Notes under the pieces: model-generated
Seen by the model: only the letters and a program-made list of their open reading frames with translations
Database searches by the model: none
What the model was told of the DNA's origin: nothing
Origin: an archaeon
Lineage (GTDB): Archaea; Nanobdellota; Nanobdellia; Pacearchaeales; GW2011-AR1
Direction of reading: 5' to 3'
Assembly: GCA_009992215.1 (NCBI GenBank)
Contig: JAACWB010000010.1
Coordinates: 1 to 46,731, forward strand
DNA length: 46,731 nucleotides
In this document: positions 1 to 9,179 of the stretch, in pieces
How positions within the stretch are numbered: the first letter of the stretch is position 1
How the letters are laid out: each line of letters opens with the position of its first letter
Program-made: the position numbers and the translations under genes

Positions 1-94
1 GCCGCATATAGAAATACCTGCTAAAAATCAATTTAATTTTAACGTTGATAAAAACAATCAAAAAAAATTAAGATTTCCATTTGGTTTACTTTAG
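1..94 (+). CDS. C-terminal end of a truncated ORF (..PHIEIPAKNQFNFNVDKNNQKKLRFPFGLL*)
   Basis: Open frame from base 2 to TAG at 92-94; start lies outside the window. Confidence 0.5.
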   Translation, partial: PHIEIPAKNQFNFNVDKNNQKKLRFPFGLL

Positions 95-126
95 TATATG
101 TAGACTTTTCTGAGTATAACGTGTCT

Positions 127-315
127 ATGAACCCAAATAAATTTACAAAAGAAAAAATAGAAGAAGCCATTAAGTATTACGAATCTATGATAAACAAAAA
201 TAATAAACTTGTTGCATCAAGAAAAAAAGATGGTATTTTAGCTTTAGCTGAAAATTTATCTAATAAAATAGCATTAAAAAGAATAACTAAAGTAAAAGAA
301 AGCTTAGGATTTTAA
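127..315 (+). CDS. hypothetical small basic protein
   Basis: ORF track 121..315 begins at GTG; in-frame ATG at 127 is a likelier start; abuts the giant ORF at 317. Confidence 0.55.
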   Translation: MNPNKFTKEKIEEAIKYYESMINKNNKLVASRKKDGILALAENLSNKIALKRITKVKESLGF

Positions 316-316
316 A

Positions 317-3300
317 ATGGCATTAGAAAATAATAAATCATTATACGAAAACTTCGGTGGTTTTGACCCATTCCTTAGGAGACAAACTGAACAGAAAGAA
401 ACAAGTTTTCTTACTAATGCTAGAGATTTATTAACCAACTCAGCATTTGGTATAGTAGATAGTGCATTATTTGGCGTTCCATCAATGATTATGGAAGCTA
501 ATAAAACTACTACTATACAAGATGAATATTCTTCTCCAGAGTCTTCTTATGGAGCAGTTTTTGATATTCTTGGTATTAAGCCAATAGAAAACGCATCTAC
601 AGCTGGTAGGATAGGTAGTGCTGTTGGTAATGCTTTAGGATTCTTTGTTCCATTTGGTTTTATAAGCAAAGGAGTTAAAGCTGCTCAATATGGAATGATA
701 GGAGCAGGAAGATTATCTAAAGTTGCTAAAGAAGTTGGAACTAATGCAGTAGAAATAGCTACTAGAATGTCAGTTAAAGGTGGAAATATTTATGATACAG
801 GATTAATAGCTTCTTCTGTTGCTAAGACTGTTAAACAATACGGTAAGTCTGGAATATTTAGTAATCCTGTATATAATTCTATTTATAAATCATCAGCAGA
901 TGATATATTAAATTTTGAATCAGCATTTCGCTCTACTATAAAGATTAATCTGCAAAAGGAATTAGCTGAGAATGTTACAAGAACTGGTGTTCAGTTAACA
1001 AAAGGTTCTGCTCAAATGATTGATGATATAGCAGAGAATACTGTTAGTATGATGAGAAAAGCTGGTAAAGAAGGGAAGTTTGTAGATAATATGGAAGACC
1101 TTATTAGGAATCCATTAGAAAGTTACATGGGATTAAATAAAGACTTTTCAGATTTATCTTTAATACCTAAGTCTTTAATGTGGGCTGCTAAGACTTCTGT
1201 TGGTGCTACTGTTAGGGCTGCAGATTCAGCAGTATCTATGATAGCTTATGATTTTGTTCAAAATTCAGTTAGGCAATTAGCTAACTCGTCTTTGAATCTA
1301 AATCAAGATGTGGAGGAATACAACTTTATAAAATCTGTAAAAGACTCTTCTTCATTCATGGGAATGATGAGTATTGCAGATATTATTCCTGGCGGTAAGA
1401 TTGCTAAAAATACTACATTGATGAAAGATTTATTAATGAAGAATGTTGGCAGGAAAAGAGATTGGTCTAAATATTATGATGATATAGTTGAAAAAACTAA
1501 AAGAGAAGCTGGTAATATATCTACAGAAGATATAAATAATATTTCATTAGGAAAATTAAGACAAACTGTTTCTTTATTTTCTTCATTCGCAAAAACTAGT
1601 CCAAAAGGAATGAGCAAATCAGAGATAATGACAGGTAGCACAAAGAAAGATTTAGTTGATTGGCTTGAAACAAATTTTGAATCTAACAGAAAAGATTTAG
1701 TTAGAATGTTATTAAGCGAAACTAAATCATCTGTTATTAAAAGTATTCCTAGAGGTATAGCAGATATGTTATTGACTGCAACTTATAATAGCTTTAGTGA
1801 TGATTCATTAGGATTCTTTGAACAATTTAATGATGCGTCTTCATTAACAGATATGTTAGTAGGTGGCTTCATGGCTATGAGAGCATATGACCCTATTAAT
1901 AGAGTTGGAATGGATGGTAAGTCTAATGTTAAATACAGATATGAAAATGGCATAGACGCTAAATATGCAATGATGAGAATGTTTGGAGCAGATTCGTCTG
2001 ATTTAATGGAGAAATCCGAAGGAATGGCTTTATATGATAGGTATTTAAAATTTAACTACTCGTCAAGAAAGACATCTACAGATAATTCTAATATTATCAA
2101 TGCTATTAAAAGTGTAGTAATAAATCCAAATGATAAAGATTCTAACGATGCTTTAAATCTAACAACAGAACAAAGAGCAAAAAGAGAATTCTTATTTGAT
2201 GTTGTATCTAAAATATATGGTCCAGATGTACTACAAGCAGAGAGTGAAGATAAAAAGCAACAAAAAGAAGATGTAAACAATTTAATACCTGATAGTAAAA
2301 TACCTAATGTTTATTCATTAACAAATAATCAGATAGAGCAATATTACAATGCTATAAAAGACATTGAGATGACAGCTACAGGTAAAAAAATAGGTGAATA
2401 TATTGATAATAATCAGTTTAGTGAATTCTATGAAGATTTCAATAAGCCTATAATGGAACAAAATAAAGATTCTCATTTGCAAACAATAAATGAGTTCTTA
2501 CAATTAGCTGAAATAAATGTAGAAAAAGACGTATCATCTGGAGATTTAGCTACAAATAAAATTATCATACCAAATATAGTATTAACAAAATCAGATAATC
2601 AGTATGCTAATTATGTAAAGAATCTTATAAATGTTGCAATATCTAATAAATGGGTAGGTACAGCTGATAAAACAGAAACTATAGACTTATCTAAATTAGA
2701 CCAAGCTAAGTTTACTGAGTTACAAGCAAATGTAAAACAAAGAGTAGATAAGATAAAATCTGAATTTTATGGAGATATGGATATGGTTGAATATCCAGGT
2801 AATCTTTATAATGACCCATCTATTGATATGATATCTAACTTTTCTAGATTATCTGTTGGTAATAGGTTGTTTAGAATGTTCTCTAATAATTTAGACCCAG
2901 ATAGAGATGATAGCGCATCGTTAAATCTAAACTCTGCATTAAACAATCTTATAGGAGAACAAGTTCATCCTGATGCTGATATTAGAATAGAGTTAGATAA
3001 ATCTAACATGAATGATAAACAAAAAGAAGAAGCTACAGCTGAGGAATTGCAAATCAATTCTATGATATCATCTATGGTTAAGATGAGAATAAAAGCTGGT
3101 GAGGTTAACTCTAATAATAATAGAACTAAAGTAATTAAAGGCGAAGATGCTGATAGAGCAAAAAGTTTAATCAATAGCTTAGTAGATGCTAATTGGATAT
3201 CTAAAAATGAAGAAGGAATCTTTTATGGTCACATGAGTGAAGACCAGATGGAAAAAAAGATTTCTGATTTAAGAATGAAGAAAATAGGTTTGAATGAAGA

Positions 3301-6300
3301 AGATTTCTTATCATATAAAGTATTAGAATCTGCAGGTAGAGTTCAAGATGGTAAATTAACATTCTTATCTAGAGATTCATTTAATTCATACTTACAAGTA
3401 AATAACTTAGATAAAGGTGTATTGCTAGATGCTTATGATATGGTATTTTCAAGAATGAGCAAGACAGGCATGGTTGATTTCACGGATTCAACTGTATTTG
3501 ATACAGAAGATAGAAATATTATAGATGCTATAAAGACTGCTTCTGTTGTTTACTCTTCTAATATAAATTATTATGCAGGTAAGATAGTTAACGACAATGT
3601 TACAGATATAGGAATATTAGATACTGTTTTTAAAGGAATACAAGACTTAAATAATAGAATAGCACAAGACAGCATGGGAAATCAAGCTGGAGTTAATGCT
3701 TTAAAAATAGATGAAATAATAAATATAATAGGAAACTCTTCAGAAAGATTTAAAGAATTATCATCTTATATTGAAAAGATAAGAGAACTTGCTGCTAATG
3801 GAGATGTTAATAATCTATCTAGGTTACTTGAAACTATTTCTCAATCAGTAGATGAAAGAGTAGCAAATTTAAAAGAAATTAATGGAATATCATCTAATCT
3901 TATAAATTCTAGGATTAATGACTTTATAGATGCTTCTACTGCTATATCATTGAAAAATAGACTAATGGCTTTATTATCAAAAGATGATAAGTCTAATATT
4001 AAAAATATAGACGAAGCTGTAGATAAATTAATAAGAGATGGAAAATTATCACAAGCATTAGATGTATATAGAGATACTAGGGTTTATCAAATGACTATGC
4101 TATCAAATTCTGCTGTTAATGTTGAAAGAGATGGAGATGCTTCTTTATTTGATAGGCTAAATGAGATATTATCAAAAGAAGTTCATTCATCAGCTTCTGC
4201 TAATTTCAAAAGAAAATTCCATGATTTAGAAATAAATGGAATTAAAGTATATAAGAATGGAAAATTCACTTCAGGATTTGCAGATAAGATAAGTGGAAAC
4301 GATGCAGCTTCATTTGTAGGTGAGATAGCAAATGAAATACAGAAAAGAAATAACGGTGCTATAAACGATGATGATTTACAAGGTTTAGCTTCTGCAATTA
4401 TATCTATAAGGCTTCGTTCTCAAGATAGAAAAATAAGTGTAATGGAGGGTGGCAAGATAATACACAAGATTGTAAAATCATCTGCTACTCACTTATCTTC
4501 ATTTGCATCTGATGTTGAAAAGAATACACAAGGAAAAGTTGAATCATCTGTTATTAAGAAGAGTATAATAAGAGAAGATGGTCAACAGAAAAGTGTTTAC
4601 GATTACGAATCTATAGAACAGTTAGAGCAAGAATTAAATTCTAAGATTGTATATGATGAAGTAGATGCTAAAAATACAGGTGTAGCTCCAGCATTAAAAG
4701 ATGACGCTAAGATATTAGGCAATGCTAGAAAAAAGATACATGTATTTGTTCCTATACAAAATGCAGAAGAAACAGGTATATTGCTATCTTTTAAAGATGA
4801 AGCAGATAGAGATGAATACTTTAAAAGTGCAGAAGCTGAAGCATTACAAGTAAAAGTTGAAGCTGGAAGAATAGACGCTACTAATAAAGCTAATGGTAAA
4901 ACAACTAATATGGAACAGTATATTTCTTCAATAGTAGATGGAAGAAAGAATACAGACCCAAGAGATTTAGAAGTTTTAGTTAGATTTAATTACATGAGAA
5001 GTCTATATGGAGATGCTTTCTTATCTATGTTTAACAGAGATATTGATGCTGATTCACTATTAGATTATCTTTCAAAAGGTTCTAAGTCAATTAAATACAC
5101 TCATATAACTTCTAATAAAAACGCTTTCCAATTAGATAATAAGACTGCTTCAATGTTATCTTCTGTATATTCTAAAATGAATAGCAACAACGCAAAAGAA
5201 GCAGCATTAGCATTAGATAGAAGATTATCAAGAGGAATAAGAATAGCTACATTTAATGATGAAGTTAAAACAGGAGACGTAAAACAACTAACTGCTAAAG
5301 ATACAGTAAAAGCATACTTAACAAGAATAGGTAGAGATGCTTTACAATTAACAAATACAGATTTAGATAATTTTGTAGATAGAAACATGAAAGAATTAGT
5401 TGAATCTAATTCAGATGAAGAAATTAAAACTATAACTCAAGGAATATTAGATGGTATAGTATTTGGCTCTACTTCTGCTGTTAGACTTGATAATATGTTA
5501 ATGGGTTCTTCATTTGAAGAAGGAGCAACTGTATCTAAGATATTAATACAAAAAAATCATTCTAGTGGAACATCTAAGAATGGTATATTAGTAAAATCTT
5601 TAATCTCATTTCATTCTTCTATATCTAAGCAATTAGAAGATGCAGGTATAGACTACTTAGTTCCATCAACATCTATGAAGATGTTTAATACATGGGATAA
5701 CAAAGTAGTTGGAGTAAAGAATTTTAATGCAGATGATAGCTTAAGTAAGATAGTTGATTCTCGTTTAATAAGAAATGCTAATACAAATGGATTGAATTAC
5801 GATATAGATGCGATTCACTATCTATTTGCAGGTCATGATTCTCAATCAGATGGTAATAGAAATCCTTCTTTTACACATGGTTTAAAGATAGATGCTTTAA
5901 ATGATTATACTAAAACTTTAAAGATACAAGATATAACTACATATTTAAATGCTGTTGCAATGGCAGCTTCTAATGGTTCTGAAGGTATCAAAAATAGATT
6001 ACTAGCTAAGTTAAAAGATATAAATGAAGGTCAGTATGAAGGACTATCTACCGCTGAAATATTAATGGATTTAGGAATGTCCACTAATGACTCTGCCATA
6101 AAATCTATGATATTGAGACAGATAGGAAAAGATAATATATCAAAAATATTATCAAGACCTGATTCTTCTATAACAACTGATTTTATAGTAGCTAACCATA
6201 AATTAAATCCCACTATATATGGTAGAACAACAGGTTCTACTCAACAATATGTTAAGTTATTAGGCGAAGTTAGGTTACCTGATTCTAAAAGAAACTCATT

Positions 6301-9178
6301 GATAAATTTAGATGAATCTTCTGTTGTATTCAGACTAAGAGGTAAAAATCAAGAAATCCAGGACTTTATATTTTCATTAGATAAAAAAGAAAATGATATC
6401 TTAGGAGAAGATAATGAAGGATTCATGACATACTCCGAAGAGATTAAAAACGCTTTATTTGTAATTAAGAATGAAATAAGAAAAAATCCTAAAATAAAAA
6501 CACTTGGTCATTTATATTCAGTATTAGATTCCTATAACAGTAAAAAAGGTGAGAAAAGTAAAGAATTTACAGATGCTATAGCTCTTTTGGAAAGTAAAGG
6601 GATAACAATGGATAAGTTTGAAATGACAGAAACAGCTGTTAAGATTCCTAAAAAATATATGGCAGATAACGTCATAGGTAGAATGAACGGATTCTTAAGA
6701 AAAGAAGATGGAAATAGAATAGAAGTTAACAACTATGATATAGCAGTTAATCATCAAGCCGACCAGGATGGAGATAAGATTAACATCTACTCTAATGTTC
6801 CGTTTTCTGCAATGAAAGATAACTTCTATAACATGCCAACGGGTAAGAGTTTTGAAAATTATTCTAATAAATCATCTAATTCATTCTTATTCAATAATAT
6901 AACAGAAAACAATACATTAAGAAATCCTAAAGAGTCATTCATAGGAGCATCTGAAGTATCTACTAATAACACAAGTAAATCATCATTCTTTGGACATTTA
7001 AAAGAAGTTGAACAATCTAGAAATGTAATTGGAACAGTAGCTAAGATGCAAGGTGTTATTACAATGATGGCAAACGCTTCACCTTCTGGAGTTAAAGGTA
7101 ATTTCTTTACAGACCTACTTGCAGATAAAGATGCAATGGTTGCATTCAATAAAAGGTTTATATCTTCTATTCAACCATTGTTAGATGTTTATAATGGTAT
7201 TCAGTCAGACTTATTAAATGCTGGTAATATAAAAAGATTTATATTGTTTGGAAGTCCATTACCTAATGGTATTACAAAAGCTCCATTAGAAAAAGATGGT
7301 GAATACAAGCCTTTAATAGACATTACAAAGATAATGGCTAATAATTCAATAGAAGATAGTGATGACAATAGAAAGATAATGGAAAGCATTTTCCTTGAAT
7401 CTTATTCTGTATTTGAAAAAGCATATAGCACATCTGGAGACAAGTTTGAAGATGGAGCTAGAGAAGATATGTCATTTGAGGATTTATCTAGAATATATTA
7501 CGATATGGAAGCGTTTGCTAAAAATCCATCTTTGTTTATGTATAATAGAATGTCTAGAAAGTATTCATATCAATTAAAAAGCTCTAACCAAAATAGAGTT
7601 GCTGATGCTAAGAATAAATTAGCAGGTTTGAGAAAGATATTTTATGGAGATGCTACTGAGTCTTCCTTTTCTAAGCAAGGTTCAGCTACAACTGTCTCTA
7701 ATAAACCTATAAGAAACATCTTAGGAATGAATCAAGTAGATAGGTTAATGAGTTCTTATCCGCATTTAGCTGCATTAAAAGGAATTGTTACTAATGCAGC
7801 TGCCTTGTCGTTAAAAGATGATTATGAATACTCTAATGATGATATAGATAGAGTATTAACAGGGGTAAGAGATTTTGATGGGACTGAAACAATGTCATTA
7901 ACATCTGAACAAGATACTATGTTATTAACATTAGGAATAGGTAAATCATTAAGAGATAAGATATATGTTGATATAAGTAAAAACTCGGCAGAAGCTGTTT
8001 ACCAACACGGAATAATTCAATGGCATGCTGAAAAAAAATTAGCTAAGTTTAAAAAAGACTTACATTACTATACTAAAAATAGAATGGAAGAAGAAATTAA
8101 AGATACTGAAGATAAAATATCAGCAGTAAAAGCAGACTTAGAAGAATTTAATAAGCAATATATACATTCAGCAGGTGAGAAGAATAATTTCAAAATAGCT
8201 GAGCCTAAAAATGGATTTTTTAGAGGACTCGAAATATCTAAAACAGATAGAAGAGTTTATGAAATTAAAGATGGTGAATTAAAATTGGTTGAAATAGTAA
8301 GAGCAGGTCAAAAATCATTTAAAGCAAAAGTAGGAATGATAGTTTCTACTAATCCTTTAACAGCTAAGAAAAGTAATAAAGAGACAATAAGAGAAGGATT
8401 TGCACTTCAAAGGTCATTGGGAACTCTTGATTCTTCCATTAATAATGATTTTTATATATCTATTGTAAATGGAACAGAATCGTCATTCATGGTTAAAGTT
8501 CAGCAATTCAAGAAAAGAATAAACGAAGTTTACTCAAATGGAATGGAAGACTTTATAGACCATAAAGGATTGGCATCTCATGTATTTGGTAAGCGTTCTA
8601 CAGACTTGTTCGCTATTTCAAGAGAGATAGATGAGTTTATAAGAGAGCAGATAAAAACAAGTGGTCATGAACCAGATTCTGTTATAGACGCATTTACTAG
8701 ACTTATACTAGAAACTACAATAGAAGATAATGCTTATACTAAAGTAAACCAAATGCAACTTCCTGTATTTAAAAAGAATAACAATGTAATTAAGTTTATG
8801 ATTGGAATGATTGGAGAAAATAGTGGAATTGAATCAAGTCCTTTAATGAAACATTCAATGATGTTTATAATGGGTAATTATAAAAACAATATAAACAAAT
8901 CAAAAGGAATAGAATCTAATTACATGGCAAACTCATCTGATATTTCAACATACCTTCAAAAAGTATCTAAATCATCTTTATTTGAATATTGGATGACAAA
9001 TGATGATGATAGATTAAATCCATTCTTAACAAGTAATATGAAGAGAATGGCGATACAATCTGGAGATGGAGTATCTGTTAAGATAGATTATAAAACAGAA
9101 TCTGCTATTGTAAAGTTCTTATCTGATAAGGATATAAAAGAAAATCAAACAGCAAAATGTCAACTTTCATTAAAATAA
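317..9178 (+). CDS. giant virion protein, putative virion-packaged RNA polymerase-like polyprotein
   Basis: 2953-aa uninterrupted ORF; contains IEVNNYDIAVNHQADQDGDKINIYSNVPF, resembling the double-psi beta-barrel NADFDGDQMAVH active-site motif of RNAP beta'/crAss-like vRNAP; followed by a 932-aa probable internal protein. Confidence 0.6.
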   Translation: MALENNKSLYENFGGFDPFLRRQTEQKETSFLTNARDLLTNSAFGIVDSALFGVPSMIMEANKTTTIQDEYSSPESSYGAVFDILGIKPIENASTAGRIGSAVGNALGFFVPFGFISKGVKAAQYGMIGAGRLSKVAKEVGTNAVEIATRMSVKGGNIYDTGLIASSVAKTVKQYGKSGIFSNPVYNSIYKSSADDILNFESAFRSTIKINLQKELAENVTRTGVQLTKGSAQMIDDIAENTVSMMRKAGKEGKFVDNMEDLIRNPLESYMGLNKDFSDLSLIPKSLMWAAKTSVGATVRAADSAVSMIAYDFVQNSVRQLANSSLNLNQDVEEYNFIKSVKDSSSFMGMMSIADIIPGGKIAKNTTLMKDLLMKNVGRKRDWSKYYDDIVEKTKREAGNISTEDINNISLGKLRQTVSLFSSFAKTSPKGMSKSEIMTGSTKKDLVDWLETNFESNRKDLVRMLLSETKSSVIKSIPRGIADMLLTATYNSFSDDSLGFFEQFNDASSLTDMLVGGFMAMRAYDPINRVGMDGKSNVKYRYENGIDAKYAMMRMFGADSSDLMEKSEGMALYDRYLKFNYSSRKTSTDNSNIINAIKSVVINPNDKDSNDALNLTTEQRAKREFLFDVVSKIYGPDVLQAESEDKKQQKEDVNNLIPDSKIPNVYSLTNNQIEQYYNAIKDIEMTATGKKIGEYIDNNQFSEFYEDFNKPIMEQNKDSHLQTINEFLQLAEINVEKDVSSGDLATNKIIIPNIVLTKSDNQYANYVKNLINVAISNKWVGTADKTETIDLSKLDQAKFTELQANVKQRVDKIKSEFYGDMDMVEYPGNLYNDPSIDMISNFSRLSVGNRLFRMFSNNLDPDRDDSASLNLNSALNNLIGEQVHPDADIRIELDKSNMNDKQKEEATAEELQINSMISSMVKMRIKAGEVNSNNNRTKVIKGEDADRAKSLINSLVDANWISKNEEGIFYGHMSEDQMEKKISDLRMKKIGLNEEDFLSYKVLESAGRVQDGKLTFLSRDSFNSYLQVNNLDKGVLLDAYDMVFSRMSKTGMVDFTDSTVFDTEDRNIIDAIKTASVVYSSNINYYAGKIVNDNVTDIGILDTVFKGIQDLNNRIAQDSMGNQAGVNALKIDEIINIIGNSSERFKELSSYIEKIRELAANGDVNNLSRLLETISQSVDERVANLKEINGISSNLINSRINDFIDASTAISLKNRLMALLSKDDKSNIKNIDEAVDKLIRDGKLSQALDVYRDTRVYQMTMLSNSAVNVERDGDASLFDRLNEILSKEVHSSASANFKRKFHDLEINGIKVYKNGKFTSGFADKISGNDAASFVGEIANEIQKRNNGAINDDDLQGLASAIISIRLRSQDRKISVMEGGKIIHKIVKSSATHLSSFASDVEKNTQGKVESSVIKKSIIREDGQQKSVYDYESIEQLEQELNSKIVYDEVDAKNTGVAPALKDDAKILGNARKKIHVFVPIQNAEETGILLSFKDEADRDEYFKSAEAEALQVKVEAGRIDATNKANGKTTNMEQYISSIVDGRKNTDPRDLEVLVRFNYMRSLYGDAFLSMFNRDIDADSLLDYLSKGSKSIKYTHITSNKNAFQLDNKTASMLSSVYSKMNSNNAKEAALALDRRLSRGIRIATFNDEVKTGDVKQLTAKDTVKAYLTRIGRDALQLTNTDLDNFVDRNMKELVESNSDEEIKTITQGILDGIVFGSTSAVRLDNMLMGSSFEEGATVSKILIQKNHSSGTSKNGILVKSLISFHSSISKQLEDAGIDYLVPSTSMKMFNTWDNKVVGVKNFNADDSLSKIVDSRLIRNANTNGLNYDIDAIHYLFAGHDSQSDGNRNPSFTHGLKIDALNDYTKTLKIQDITTYLNAVAMAASNGSEGIKNRLLAKLKDINEGQYEGLSTAEILMDLGMSTNDSAIKSMILRQIGKDNISKILSRPDSSITTDFIVANHKLNPTIYGRTTGSTQQYVKLLGEVRLPDSKRNSLINLDESSVVFRLRGKNQEIQDFIFSLDKKENDILGEDNEGFMTYSEEIKNALFVIKNEIRKNPKIKTLGHLYSVLDSYNSKKGEKSKEFTDAIALLESKGITMDKFEMTETAVKIPKKYMADNVIGRMNGFLRKEDGNRIEVNNYDIAVNHQADQDGDKINIYSNVPFSAMKDNFYNMPTGKSFENYSNKSSNSFLFNNITENNTLRNPKESFIGASEVSTNNTSKSSFFGHLKEVEQSRNVIGTVAKMQGVITMMANASPSGVKGNFFTDLLADKDAMVAFNKRFISSIQPLLDVYNGIQSDLLNAGNIKRFILFGSPLPNGITKAPLEKDGEYKPLIDITKIMANNSIEDSDDNRKIMESIFLESYSVFEKAYSTSGDKFEDGAREDMSFEDLSRIYYDMEAFAKNPSLFMYNRMSRKYSYQLKSSNQNRVADAKNKLAGLRKIFYGDATESSFSKQGSATTVSNKPIRNILGMNQVDRLMSSYPHLAALKGIVTNAAALSLKDDYEYSNDDIDRVLTGVRDFDGTETMSLTSEQDTMLLTLGIGKSLRDKIYVDISKNSAEAVYQHGIIQWHAEKKLAKFKKDLHYYTKNRMEEEIKDTEDKISAVKADLEEFNKQYIHSAGEKNNFKIAEPKNGFFRGLEISKTDRRVYEIKDGELKLVEIVRAGQKSFKAKVGMIVSTNPLTAKKSNKETIREGFALQRSLGTLDSSINNDFYISIVNGTESSFMVKVQQFKKRINEVYSNGMEDFIDHKGLASHVFGKRSTDLFAISREIDEFIREQIKTSGHEPDSVIDAFTRLILETTIEDNAYTKVNQMQLPVFKKNNNVIKFMIGMIGENSGIESSPLMKHSMMFIMGNYKNNINKSKGIESNYMANSSDISTYLQKVSKSSLFEYWMTNDDDRLNPFLTSNMKRMAIQSGDGVSVKIDYKTESAIVKFLSDKDIKENQTAKCQLSLK

Positions 9179-9179
9179 T

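Noticed and set aside
2056-7389. Antisense ORFs within the giant gene (2056-2280, 2965-3174, 5101-5388, 6031-6213, 6532-6732, 6859-7149, 7201-7389 on -, and 7395-7577 on +)
   Set aside because: Low-complexity Leu/Ser/Ile-rich translations with no gene context; fully shadowed by a strong 2953-aa ORF.
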